Positions 12,576-19,485 of a DNA stretch of 22,698 nucleotides are shown in pieces (position 1 is the first letter of the stretch; every line of letters begins with the position of its first letter). Source of the stretch: a virus. The stretch spans positions 1 through 22,698 of IMG/VR virus record IMGVR_UViG_3300050129_000012; one strand, given 5' to 3'. The notes below the pieces were generated by a model. It was given only the letters and a program-made list of their open reading frames with translations, searched no databases and was not told the DNA's origin. A program made the position numbers and the translations under genes.

Positions 12576-13139
12576 ATGCAAGTATCCGACCCAGTCATCT
12601 ACAACAACATCTCGCCCGCACAGTTTGAATTCTTCAAGAACCTCGCCAAGGGCAAGGGCGCCAGCATCAACGGCAACAAGGACGACGTAACCCTCGACCT
12701 GATTCCGGTTGGCGTTGACTACAACCCAGACACCAAGGTGCTCACGCTTCGAGCCCAGGAACCCTTCTGGATTACACCTGGCGCCGTAACGGGAGCGCTG
12801 CACCAAATGGTCGCTCAAGCCGCTGCATCGAATCAGGAAACCAAGCCCGTCGAAGCAGTGAAGAGCAGTGGTTCGGCGAGATCGCCCGAAGGCGGACGCC
12901 TGCCCGAGCCGGCACCCAAGCCAGCGCTTGGACCATGGACACCGGATACCGTCTACATAACCGGATCGCAAGTCTATGGGGCTGGTTACGTCCAGCAGGC
13001 GACCCTCAAGCCCGGCGTCTCTAGCTGGACTTCAGGCAAAACCGCACCGGCATTCAGCGGCACCGCTGGCGGAACAGTCAACGAGGGCCCGGATATGGTC
13101 TGGAGAAACACAGGGCTTGCGCAGGCAAAAGCAGCTTAG
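12576..13139 (+). CDS. Probable virion decoration protein with a C-terminal W-Y-G-W module
   Basis: A 187-residue protein; ATG at 12576 follows AGAGGA. Residues 1-90 are a small globular region (VIYNNISPAQFEFFKNLAKG). A Pro-rich linker follows, then a 60-residue module at 121-180: WTPDTVYITGSQV ... QQATLKPGVSS ... VWRNTG. The same module, same length, is inserted in the connector protein at 18219 (27 of 60 residues identical by hand, no gaps). The pattern of W, Y, G, V, P, F, DG-like and W resembles carbohydrate-binding-like modules found in phage structural proteins. Surface exposure and glycan binding are inference. A strong terminator follows at 13163. Confidence 0.6.
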   Translation: MQVSDPVIYNNISPAQFEFFKNLAKGKGASINGNKDDVTLDLIPVGVDYNPDTKVLTLRAQEPFWITPGAVTGALHQMVAQAAASNQETKPVEAVKSSGSARSPEGGRLPEPAPKPALGPWTPDTVYITGSQVYGAGYVQQATLKPGVSSWTSGKTAPAFSGTAGGTVNEGPDMVWRNTGLAQAKAA

Positions 13140-13162
13140 CTAAGTAGTACGGCAATTTCAAG

Positions 13163-13188
13163 AAGGTCAGCTTTCGAGCTGGCCTTTT
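13163..13188 (+). terminator. Intrinsic terminator with UUCG loop
   Basis: AAGGTCAGCT (13163-13172) pairs with AGCTGGCCTT (13177-13186), ten pairs with one T-G wobble, around a TTCG tetraloop, followed by TTCC. The T-tract overlaps the stem end (four T at 13185-13188). It is one of the two best terminators in the window and separates the 12576 gene from the 13204 gene. Confidence 0.7.
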
Positions 13189-13203
13189 CCTTTGGAGCCA
13201 AAC

Positions 13204-14073
13204 ATGACGACATCCGTCACCGCTGCGGCAATTCAGAATGGCTCCGGGGGCCTGCTCTCCTCCGGCACTTGGAAATTCGCAGGGCAATCGCTAACTGTGG
13301 CCTCGGGCGCTATCTCCGGTCCGGTCACCGGCCCGTTTGGCGATGTGCTGATTACCGATGCCTCCGGGAATCATCTGCTGCACGTTCCGGATGTGAATAT
13401 CAGCGGCGCGGCGTTCGATTGGGACAATTACGTCCAGCCGTCCTGGATAACGTCTGATGGTCTGGGCGCACCGTATATCCTGGCCCAGCAGGGCGCGCAG
13501 TACATTCAGACAAATGCTCAGGGAGCGATCCGGTCCTGGGTGATGTCGTATGTCCAAGGGCTTGGCTTTTGGGTACTGCAGAGCGCTCCGCAGCCTACGC
13601 CGATACAGCAAGCCGCTTGGCAACCTCCCGCCGCATCGCAGCCGCTTATTCAGCGCGCATCCGTAAAGATCACGTCCGCCGAAATCCTGGCGATGACCAC
13701 GATTAACTCGAATCCCATCCAGATTGTGGCGGCTCCGGGTCCAGGGCTGGCCATCATCCCGCTGGCGCTCTTCTTCCAGTATCTTCCCGGCTCGATCGGC
13801 TACACCGACGGCGGGTTTACCTTCGGCATCTACCCGGCTGGCAATGCGGCCGATTCGCTTGTGTCGGGTGGCGTGACTGCAACCGTGTTGGGCATGGCAG
13901 GCACAACGCCGTTCTTCACCACGGAGAGCGACCTCGCGTTCTCGGACGACCTCAGCAAGATTGAGAATCTCGGCTACTCGTTCGGCTATGTCACCGACGT
14001 GGGCGCGGTTGTATCGGCCGGCAACGGCAACCTCGTGGTCACGATGCTGTATGACACGTTCCAGGTGAGCTAA
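13204..14073 (+). CDS. Probable head decoration or fibre-like protein, 289 residues
   Basis: The ATG at 13204 has GGAG at 13194-13197 and is preferred to an in-frame TTG at 13192. The protein is Gly/Ala/Ser-rich, of beta-strand character. From about residue 148 it shows a pattern I associate with phage decoration or fibre proteins: VKITSAEILAM, then PIQIVAAPGPGLAII and long strands. The N-terminal half has repeated GPVTGPFGDV-type turns. It lies just upstream of the protease and capsid genes, where decoration proteins are common. The end overlaps the protease start by TAATG. The function is inferred. Confidence 0.55.
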   Translation: MTTSVTAAAIQNGSGGLLSSGTWKFAGQSLTVASGAISGPVTGPFGDVLITDASGNHLLHVPDVNISGAAFDWDNYVQPSWITSDGLGAPYILAQQGAQYIQTNAQGAIRSWVMSYVQGLGFWVLQSAPQPTPIQQAAWQPPAASQPLIQRASVKITSAEILAMTTINSNPIQIVAAPGPGLAIIPLALFFQYLPGSIGYTDGGFTFGIYPAGNAADSLVSGGVTATVLGMAGTTPFFTTESDLAFSDDLSKIENLGYSFGYVTDVGAVVSAGNGNLVVTMLYDTFQVS

Positions 14074-15977
14074 TGGCGACAGCAGATTTCCTGAAGTTCC
14101 AGCAGTTCACCAAGGTTGAGGAAACCAAGGACGGTGCCGTCATCGTTTGGGGAATCGCCACCGAGCAAAAGCCGGACTTAGACGCCGAAGTCTGTGACTA
14201 CGACACGGCGGTCCCGGTCTACAAACAGTGGTCCGACGCCGCGGCAAAGCGCACGAAGAAAGCCGGCCAGGAAGTCTCGCTGGGAAATGTCCGCTTGCAG
14301 CACTCGCTCGACATCGGCGGCAAAGCGACAAAGATCGAGTTTGATGACGACGAGAAGGCCATCTATCTCGGATCCGTTCCGCTGAACGACCAAATCAAAG
14401 AAGACCTCCGCTCGGGCTATTACACCGGCTACTCACAAGGCGGCTCTTACGCCTGGCGCAAGTGCTCCGACTGCGGCAAGGGCCTTCCGCTCCAGCAGGC
14501 GACGAACTGGTGCGGCGACTGCAAGAAGAACGTCACCGTTCTCTACGGCCTCAGGCGGCTGTCCGAAGTCAGCTACGTTGACTCGCCCTGCAGCGGCGTC
14601 GGCTTCGAGTACGTGAAGTTCAATGGTTCCCGCGAGATAGTCAAATTCGCCAAACGAGGTAACGAAGAAATGAACCTATCGCCCGCCCAGATTCAGGAGA
14701 TTGCCGATGCGATCGCCAAGAAAGACGCCAAGACGAAGCGGGTTGCGGGGAAGGATCTCCATGCTTCCGACTTCGCGTATGTCGGGGATGAAAATGACAC
14801 GTCGACCTGGAAGCTCCCCATCCACGATGCCTCGCACTGCCGTAATGCGCTCGCCCGGTTCAACCAAACCGAAGGCATCCCGGCAGGCGAGAAACCAAAG
14901 GTAAAGGCCAAGATTGTCGCGGCCGCGAAGCGGTTCGGTGTCGAGGTATCCGACGAAGGCGAGACGAAGGCCTACCAGGATTTCATGGCGGCAATCAACA
15001 AGGCCGTTGAAGCCAAGGGTTTGAGCAAGGACCTCTATGACGTCTCCGAGCTCGCCAGGCTACTCAATAACCTCGCGTTCACCTATCAGAGTTCAGTCTT
15101 CGAGCGCGACATGGAGGGCGACGACTCAGATGTTCCCGACGAGCTAAAAGAGCTGCTCGAGGGAATGGTGGAAACATTCATCCACATGGCCGAGGAAGAA
15201 GCGCGGGAACTCGCCGCAGCCGTGGATTCAAGTAAGGCAGCAAAACCTCAACCCGAAGGAGGGTCTATGACCCCTGAAGAGAAAGTAGCAGCTGAACAGG
15301 CCGCAGCGACGGCAGAGCTGGCGAAGAAGAAGGGCATGGCTTCTCACTTCGCCAAGAGCGCGGCCCATCACGAGAAGATGGCTGCGCACCACGAGAAAAT
15401 GGCCGACCACCACGCAACCATGTGCGACGCCTGCAAAGCGGATGTCGGCGAGAAGGCTGACGTTGGCGATGAAACCCGCAATGCCGCTGTCGCGAATGCC
15501 CCTTACTATAAGGCGGCCGGCGCGCACCACAAGGCGATGGGCGCAACCCACGAGAAGTGCGCGAAGGCCCACGGCGCCATGGCGGAGCACTGCCACGGAA
15601 TGGCCGAGAGCCACGACGCCGAAGAGCACGCCAAGGTGAGCAAGGCCATCAAGGATGCCGATGCGGTGGAAGCCGCAAAGGAGCCGACGCCGGTGGTCAA
15701 GGCTGCTGCACCGCAAACGCTCGACGCCGATGTTGCTGCACAGGTCGAAGTGCACCGCGCATCGCCCGAGTACAAGCAGGCCATCAGCGACATTGCGAAA
15801 CGCAAAGTCGAGGAAGAGGTCGCAGCCCTTCGCGAGAAGACGCTGGCACCAGACGGCGTCCACCTGGTGGCCGCCGCAACCGGTGCGGACGGCATTCGCA
15901 TCGTCAAGCGCGATGGTGCAACGGACGGCTTCAAGTTCGCCTCGAATGAATCCACGGTTTCAAGCGCTGGCATCTAG
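14073..15977 (+). CDS. Prohead protease fused to a DUF6582-like domain and scaffold
   Basis: A 634-residue fusion. Residues 1-180 fit an HK97-type (U35-like) prohead protease or XkdF-like protein: LQHSLD (H77 as likely catalytic His), GYSQGGSY (S121 as likely nucleophile), LSEVSYVDSPC. A Cys4 knuckle (CSDC at 131-134, CGDC at 147-150) is inserted between the last two blocks. Residues about 226-295 (HASDFAYVGD, KLPIHDASHCRNALARFNQ) match the DUF6582-like block seen in phage genes. The C-terminal 236 residues are charged, coiled and His-rich, scaffold-like, with their own start. It matures the capsid before packaging; the catalytic residues are inferred from motif positions. Confidence 0.75.
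   Translation: MATADFLKFQQFTKVEETKDGAVIVWGIATEQKPDLDAEVCDYDTAVPVYKQWSDAAAKRTKKAGQEVSLGNVRLQHSLDIGGKATKIEFDDDEKAIYLGSVPLNDQIKEDLRSGYYTGYSQGGSYAWRKCSDCGKGLPLQQATNWCGDCKKNVTVLYGLRRLSEVSYVDSPCSGVGFEYVKFNGSREIVKFAKRGNEEMNLSPAQIQEIADAIAKKDAKTKRVAGKDLHASDFAYVGDENDTSTWKLPIHDASHCRNALARFNQTEGIPAGEKPKVKAKIVAAAKRFGVEVSDEGETKAYQDFMAAINKAVEAKGLSKDLYDVSELARLLNNLAFTYQSSVFERDMEGDDSDVPDELKELLEGMVETFIHMAEEEARELAAAVDSSKAAKPQPEGGSMTPEEKVAAEQAAATAELAKKKGMASHFAKSAAHHEKMAAHHEKMADHHATMCDACKADVGEKADVGDETRNAAVANAPYYKAAGAHHKAMGATHEKCAKAHGAMAEHCHGMAESHDAEEHAKVSKAIKDADAVEAAKEPTPVVKAAAPQTLDADVAAQVEVHRASPEYKQAISDIAKRKVEEEVAALREKTLAPDGVHLVAAATGADGIRIVKRDGATDGFKFASNESTVSSAGI
15267..15977 (+). CDS. Nested scaffold protein, in-frame internal start in the protease gene
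   Basis: Within the protease gene an in-frame ATG at 15267 (residue 399) is preceded by AAGGAGGG at 15256-15263, fully complementary to the 16S anti-Shine-Dalgarno, with a spacer of three or four bases. Translation from it would give 236 residues covering the helical, His-rich region and the Lys/Glu-rich tail that look like a scaffold. Lambda does the same with C and Nu3. A weaker internal start lies at 14670 (GAGG at 14656-14659, residue 200). Nested expression is an inference from this site. Confidence 0.6.
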   Translation: MTPEEKVAAEQAAATAELAKKKGMASHFAKSAAHHEKMAAHHEKMADHHATMCDACKADVGEKADVGDETRNAAVANAPYYKAAGAHHKAMGATHEKCAKAHGAMAEHCHGMAESHDAEEHAKVSKAIKDADAVEAAKEPTPVVKAAAPQTLDADVAAQVEVHRASPEYKQAISDIAKRKVEEEVAALREKTLAPDGVHLVAAATGADGIRIVKRDGATDGFKFASNESTVSSAGI

Positions 15978-15999
15978 GCGCTAACCCACTCCCTGCCCT

Positions 16000-16021
16000 G
16001 GGGCCGGCCATAAACGGCCCC
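16000..16021 (+). other. GC-rich stem-loop between protease and capsid genes
   Basis: GGGGCCG (16000-16006) pairs with CGGCCCC (16015-16021) around an 8-base loop. No T-run follows, so it is not a clear intrinsic terminator. It may stabilise the capsid mRNA 5' end or act as a processing site. Confidence 0.5.
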
Positions 16022-16029
16022 GCGTTCCG

Positions 16030-16085
16030 CCTTGTGCGGATAAACCCACCCAGCATCACCCCCGAAACAAAAGAGCCGCACAAGG
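16030..16085 (+). promoter_or_regulatory. Inverted repeat overlapping the capsid ribosome binding site
   Basis: CCTTGTGCGG (16030-16039) is the exact reverse complement of CCGCACAAGG (16076-16085), with a 36-base A/C-rich loop that looks unstructured. The 3' arm ends inside the AGGAG ribosome binding site (16083-16087) of the capsid ATG at 16095. A smaller competing hairpin (CCGC 16027-16030 with GCGG 16036-16039) could free the site. Either a translational switch or an mRNA clamp is possible. Confidence 0.5.
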
Positions 16086-16094
16086 AGAATGTTT

Positions 16095-17891
16095 ATGGAC
16101 ATGCGTGTCAGCTATGCAGGGCAGGGCTTCGATCCAACAGTAGAGAAGCTTTGCAAGCAAAATTCGGCGTACTTGACGAAATTCAAGGGAGCCGCAGCCA
16201 AGTCAAAGGATATGGCTTGGCTGCCCACCAACATCGACAAATTCAAGCGTGACACCTCGAAGCCGAGCAACTTCTTCGCGGCCATTAAAAAGGGCGTGGA
16301 GCAGGAATCGGAAGAGCGCCAGCGCACCGCCGAAGCCATCATGAAGCAGCTCGTCGCCGGAACTTACAACGGCGACCTGGGCTTCCAGAAGGCCGGCGTC
16401 ACGACCTCGCTCGGTTACAACTTCTACGACCTCCGCGGCCCGGCACTGTTGATCTATCCCGTCAACACGCCGTTCCGCAACCAGATTGCCCGCACAGGCG
16501 CTGTGAACGCCGGAACCGGCATCATGGCGAACTGGAAGTACACCTCCGCGGTCGGCTCGCAGTATGCGGGCGTCCCCGAAGGTCAACGCGCACAGCTCAG
16601 CGTGCCCAACGAGAACAACGCGGCCGCAACCTACAAGGCGCTCGGCGTTGAGCGCAACGTCACAGTAGAAGCAGAGTGGGCGGGCGAAGGGTTCACCGGG
16701 AACCTCTCAGACGAACACTTGCGCGGCCTGCAATCGCTATGGCTGCAAGAGGAAGGCATTCTCATCCTCGGCAACGACGGCACCGGCTCTCTGGGCCAGA
16801 ACGGGTTCGCACTTGGAACCGCGCCGGCTCCGGTCGCTGCGTTGGTTACCGGCGGCGCCGTCACCACGGCGACCCTGCTTACCGGCTATGTCGTGCTGCT
16901 TACCGCGCTCGGCAATCCGGTCAATGCGCAGTACGGCTATCAGGCAGCGCCAAGCGTGGCGGCCGGCCTCGTTCCGTCCTTCAGCTACAACGCTCCTGGA
17001 ACCGGAACCGCGGTCACCTACACGGGCGGCATGTCGGCAGTCTCGGCGGCCTCTAACTCCGTCACCACAACCGGCAGCACGCTTGCGGCGAGCTTCACCG
17101 TGAGCCCGGCTGCTACCGTAGGCTCCGGCGGATATCCAAACGGCACCTTCGGGTTCGCGTGGTTTATTAGCAAGAACGCCTCGCCCACCACGGCGAATGC
17201 GTATCTGACGGCCATCACGCAATTCCCCACCTTCACCCTCTTGGTCAATCCTCCGACCTCGGGTCAACTGGCGAATGCTACCGGGCTGAGCACCGACAAC
17301 AGCGCGCAGGCAACAGACTTTACCGGTCTGTTGAGCTGGGCGGCTACCTACGGCTATTGGAAGGATCTGGCCGGCGGAACGTTGACCGGCGCACAAGGCG
17401 GCCAATGCACTCAGGTTGAAGCCGCGCTCGAATACTTCTTCACGAAGTACCAGGCCGGCGTCGACGGCATTTGGGGGTCCGCAGACGCAATCAAGTCCTT
17501 CAGCGACACAATTCTCGCGAATGGCGGCCAAACCGCCAGCGGGTACACGGTCTACATGACCCGAGACAACCAGAACAACATCATCGGCGGCATGATCGTC
17601 TCGGGCTATACGAGCCGTTATGCCGTGGATTCTCCGATGGGCGCGAACGTGATCCCGTTGAAGATCCATCCCATGATCCCGCCCGGGACGCTGTATTTCG
17701 ACATCTCGAAGAACCCTTATCCGACCAGCCGCATTCCGGCAACGCGGGAAGTCTTCCTGATGCGCGATTACTACGGGTATGAGTGGCCGGCAATCCAACG
17801 CGCATGGAGCTTCGGCACCTACGCGAACGAGACCCTGGCTCATTACACACCATGGTTGACTGGGGTTATCACCGGCATCGGCACCAGTTAG
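16095..17891 (+). CDS. Major capsid protein (HK97-fold type), with a probable inserted domain
   Basis: A 598-residue protein. The ATG at 16095 is preferred because AGGAG (16083-16087) is seven bases away; the upstream ATG at 16089 is too close. The N-terminal half has features of phage capsid proteins (helical N-arm, then VTTSLGYNFYDLRGP, LLIYPVNTPFRNQIARTG, EAEWAGEGFTGNLSDEHLRG) and the C-terminal part ends with PLKIHPMIPPGTLYFD and REVFLMRDYYGYEWP. Residues about 250-385 are Gly/Ala/Thr-rich strands that look like an inserted decoration domain, which explains the large size. Position after the protease-scaffold gene supports the call. A terminator follows at 17899. Confidence 0.85.
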   Translation: MDMRVSYAGQGFDPTVEKLCKQNSAYLTKFKGAAAKSKDMAWLPTNIDKFKRDTSKPSNFFAAIKKGVEQESEERQRTAEAIMKQLVAGTYNGDLGFQKAGVTTSLGYNFYDLRGPALLIYPVNTPFRNQIARTGAVNAGTGIMANWKYTSAVGSQYAGVPEGQRAQLSVPNENNAAATYKALGVERNVTVEAEWAGEGFTGNLSDEHLRGLQSLWLQEEGILILGNDGTGSLGQNGFALGTAPAPVAALVTGGAVTTATLLTGYVVLLTALGNPVNAQYGYQAAPSVAAGLVPSFSYNAPGTGTAVTYTGGMSAVSAASNSVTTTGSTLAASFTVSPAATVGSGGYPNGTFGFAWFISKNASPTTANAYLTAITQFPTFTLLVNPPTSGQLANATGLSTDNSAQATDFTGLLSWAATYGYWKDLAGGTLTGAQGGQCTQVEAALEYFFTKYQAGVDGIWGSADAIKSFSDTILANGGQTASGYTVYMTRDNQNNIIGGMIVSGYTSRYAVDSPMGANVIPLKIHPMIPPGTLYFDISKNPYPTSRIPATREVFLMRDYYGYEWPAIQRAWSFGTYANETLAHYTPWLTGVITGIGTS

Positions 17892-17898
17892 TTCGGCC

Positions 17899-17932
17899 TG
17901 GGGCTTCGTCTCAACGGGGAGCCCCACTTTTT
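17899..17932 (+). terminator. Intrinsic terminator after the capsid gene
   Basis: TGGGGCT (17899-17905) pairs with AGCCCCA (17920-17926), a seven-base stem with a 14-base loop, followed by CTTTTT (17927-17932). It lies eight bases after the capsid stop. A strong terminator after the capsid gene would favour a separate, abundant capsid transcript. Confidence 0.7.
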
Positions 17933-17943
17933 CACCAAAAGCT

Positions 17944-17969
17944 GACGCGTGGTTTATGGATCACGCGTC
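17944..17969 (-). terminator. Stem-loop that may end the antisense unit
   Basis: GACGCGTG (17944-17951) pairs perfectly with CACGCGTC (17962-17969) around a 10-base loop. Read on the minus strand it is followed by AGCTTTTGG, a weak T-run. It lies between the capsid terminator and the minus-strand micro-genes, so it is a plausible terminator for that transcript. Confidence 0.4.
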
Positions 17970-18007
17970 TTCCCGCGGCGCGTCGACTTGCCCAGGCCGG
18001 CGCGCAT
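17954..18007 (-). CDS. 17-residue basic micro-ORF
   Basis: ATG at 18007 (minus strand) has GAGGA a few bases upstream; the ORF reads MRAGLGKSTRRGKTRDP and stops inside the loop of the stem-loop at 17944-17969. It follows the 34-residue ORF by eight bases. It is very basic. The short size makes it doubtful. Confidence 0.2.
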   Translation of the reverse strand: MRAGLGKSTRRGKTRDP

Positions 18008-18015
18008 GGGAATCC

Positions 18016-18120
18016 TCAGAGCAGGTAAATCGCAAGGGCAGCTAACGCCAATCCGGCTGCGGCGCTTACCAAAAGAAGCGTTACCCAGAATGAGATCGGA
18101 AACGGCTCGTCGTTATCCAT
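18016..18120 (-). CDS. 34-residue single-helix membrane protein on the antisense strand
   Basis: ATG at 18120, stop at 18016-18018. A short acidic N-terminus (MDNDEPFPIS) is followed by one strongly hydrophobic helix (FWVTLLLVSAAAGLALAALA) that ends at the C-terminus (IYLL). Perfect TATAAT lies seven bases before the ATG, so a leaderless message is likely. It sits between the capsid and connector genes on the opposite strand. Such a tail-anchored-like helix could act in the membrane, for example as a holin-like or superinfection-related peptide, but nothing proves this. Confidence 0.45.
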   Translation of the reverse strand: MDNDEPFPISFWVTLLLVSAAAGLALAALAIYLL

Positions 18121-18127
18121 GGCCAGA

Positions 18128-18133
18128 ATTATA
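18128..18133 (-). promoter_or_regulatory. Consensus -10 box of the antisense micro-gene
   Basis: On the minus strand TATAAT is perfect and is followed by TCTGGCC and the ATG at 18120, so the start site would fall at or next to the start codon. No -35 with good match was found 16-18 bases upstream. The same arrangement is seen at 8067-8072, also followed by a CTGGCC-containing spacer. Confidence 0.5.
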
Positions 18134-18158
18134 GATGCAGCAAACCGGAGGCCTCGCC

Positions 18159-18218
18159 ATGACGCTAAAGCCGATCATGACGTCAGTTGTCTTTTCGCAA
18201 CGCGGGCTGGTGCACTAA
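18159..18218 (+). CDS. 19-residue leader ORF before the connector gene
   Basis: ATG at 18159 has a GGAGG site at 18147-18151 with a seven-base spacer. The ORF reads MTLKPIMTSVVFSQRGLVH and stops with TAA at 18216-18218, directly before the ATG of the connector at 18219. The connector has no ribosome binding site of its own next to its start, so ribosomes may reach it by reinitiation. The peptide itself may have no function. Confidence 0.5.
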   Translation: MTLKPIMTSVVFSQRGLVH

Positions 18219-19340
18219 ATGCCGCCGAGTCCGATAGACCTCTGTACCTTGCAGCAAGTGCGTTCATGGATGCCCGGCGTTCCCGCACCCGACAACACGT
18301 CGACCGACACGGTAATCCAGGCGGCCATCACCGCCGCATCGCTCGACATGCTTCGCCGCACTGGCCGCGGTCCGCGCGATTGGCAAGTCCCGGCAACGTC
18401 GCCCTATAACCAACCGGTTCAGTACACCGAGACCTACGACGGCACGGGCACGCCGCGGATGTTTCTGCGCAACTGGCCGATTATCTCGGTCTCAAGTCTG
18501 ACAGTGTTCGGGAGCAACGTTCAGGCCTCGACTTCGCAAGCCTCGCCCGGCTACGTCATCGACGGCACAGCCAAGAGCATTTCGCTCATAAGCCCGTTTA
18601 GCGGGCCCGGAAACTGGTCAGGCAGCTACTACGGTACCGGACGCTGGCCGGCCTTCGGTCTGGGCATCCTGGCGCGATTCCCGGTGGGCGTGCAGAACAT
18701 CACCATCACGTATCTGGCGGGGTTCAATTCGCTGCCCGTCACCGAACTGCAGACCATTCCGACGCTGCCGAGTGCGTGGATAACCGCGACGGCCTACTCG
18801 AACGGCTCGCAGGTATTCGACGGCATTTACATTCAGACCGCCAGCCTCAAGGGCGGAGTAAGCAGCGGCATTTCGGGCGCATCGGTACCGCCGTTCAACC
18901 AATCGCCTGGCGGCATAGTTACGGACGGCCAGAACATCATCTGGACAAACAGCGGCTATCCGTACACGGTGAACGCAAGCGTTCTGCCGTGGCTGGCGGA
19001 TGGCGGCGTGACTTACTTCTCGACCGGCAACCCATTTGTGCCGGTCAATACGGCCCCAATCATCGGGCAGTATTTCATTCAGAACCCGGGCTCGTATCTG
19101 TTCAGTTCGTCCGATGCGGAACAGAAGATCCTCATGGCCTACACCGCAGCCGGGACGCCAGCGGATATCCAGCTTGCCGTGACGAAGATGGTCTATCTCA
19201 CGTACAAGCGCCGCGGCTGGGAAGGCTTGCGATCGACCTCGCAGAAGGATGTCGGCCAGACCAATTACTCGGCGTGGGAAGTCGACCCCACGGTTTTGCA
19301 GGTCATTGAGAACTACCGCAGAAGGGCACTGACAGGATGA
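18219..19340 (+). CDS. Head-tail connector with an inserted W-Y-G-W module
   Basis: A 373-residue protein. The first 50 residues (LCTLQQVRSWMPGV, then TDTVIQAAITAASLDMLRRTGR) follow the pattern of gp6-like head-tail connectors (DVKxWL, IxxASxxIxxxTGR). Residues 187-246 are the same 60-residue module as in the 12576 gene (WITATAYSNGSQV ... IIWTNSG). The C-terminal part (IQLAVTKMVYLTYKRRG, NYSAWEVDPTVLQVIENYRR) returns to connector-like helices. The inserted module probably faces outwards. The protein binds the portal and adapts the head to the tail; this is inferred from pattern and order. It ends by overlapping the next ATG (ATGA). Confidence 0.65.
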   Translation: MPPSPIDLCTLQQVRSWMPGVPAPDNTSTDTVIQAAITAASLDMLRRTGRGPRDWQVPATSPYNQPVQYTETYDGTGTPRMFLRNWPIISVSSLTVFGSNVQASTSQASPGYVIDGTAKSISLISPFSGPGNWSGSYYGTGRWPAFGLGILARFPVGVQNITITYLAGFNSLPVTELQTIPTLPSAWITATAYSNGSQVFDGIYIQTASLKGGVSSGISGASVPPFNQSPGGIVTDGQNIIWTNSGYPYTVNASVLPWLADGGVTYFSTGNPFVPVNTAPIIGQYFIQNPGSYLFSSSDAEQKILMAYTAAGTPADIQLAVTKMVYLTYKRRGWEGLRSTSQKDVGQTNYSAWEVDPTVLQVIENYRRRALTG

Positions 19341-19474
19341 CGACGCTGCATATCCTCGGTCTGACTGCTCTCATCCTGAGCATTGGCCTGTGTGCTGATT
19401 CGCTGGCGATATGGTTCCTCATTCGAAGAGTGCGCGAACTCGAAGCCCGCATGGACTGCAGGTGGGAGCCATAG
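19337..19474 (+). CDS. 45-residue single-helix membrane protein
   Basis: ATG at 19337 overlaps the connector stop (ATGA). One hydrophobic helix (HILGLTALILSIGLCADSLA) continues to IWFLI, then a basic, charged tail (RRVRELEARMD). It looks like a small membrane-anchored peptide with a short coil. No family recognised. Confidence 0.5.
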   Translation: MTTLHILGLTALILSIGLCADSLAIWFLIRRVRELEARMDCRWEP

Positions 19475-19485
19475 GGAGGAACCAC

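Noticed and set aside
11553-12971. 472-residue ORF on the minus strand
   Set aside because: It runs across four + strand genes and the tRNA-like gene, has an Arg-rich composition typical of antisense frames in GC-rich DNA, and shows no domain.
16737-17927. 396-residue minus-strand ORF opposite the capsid gene
   Set aside because: Shadow of the major capsid frame; no motif and improbable composition.
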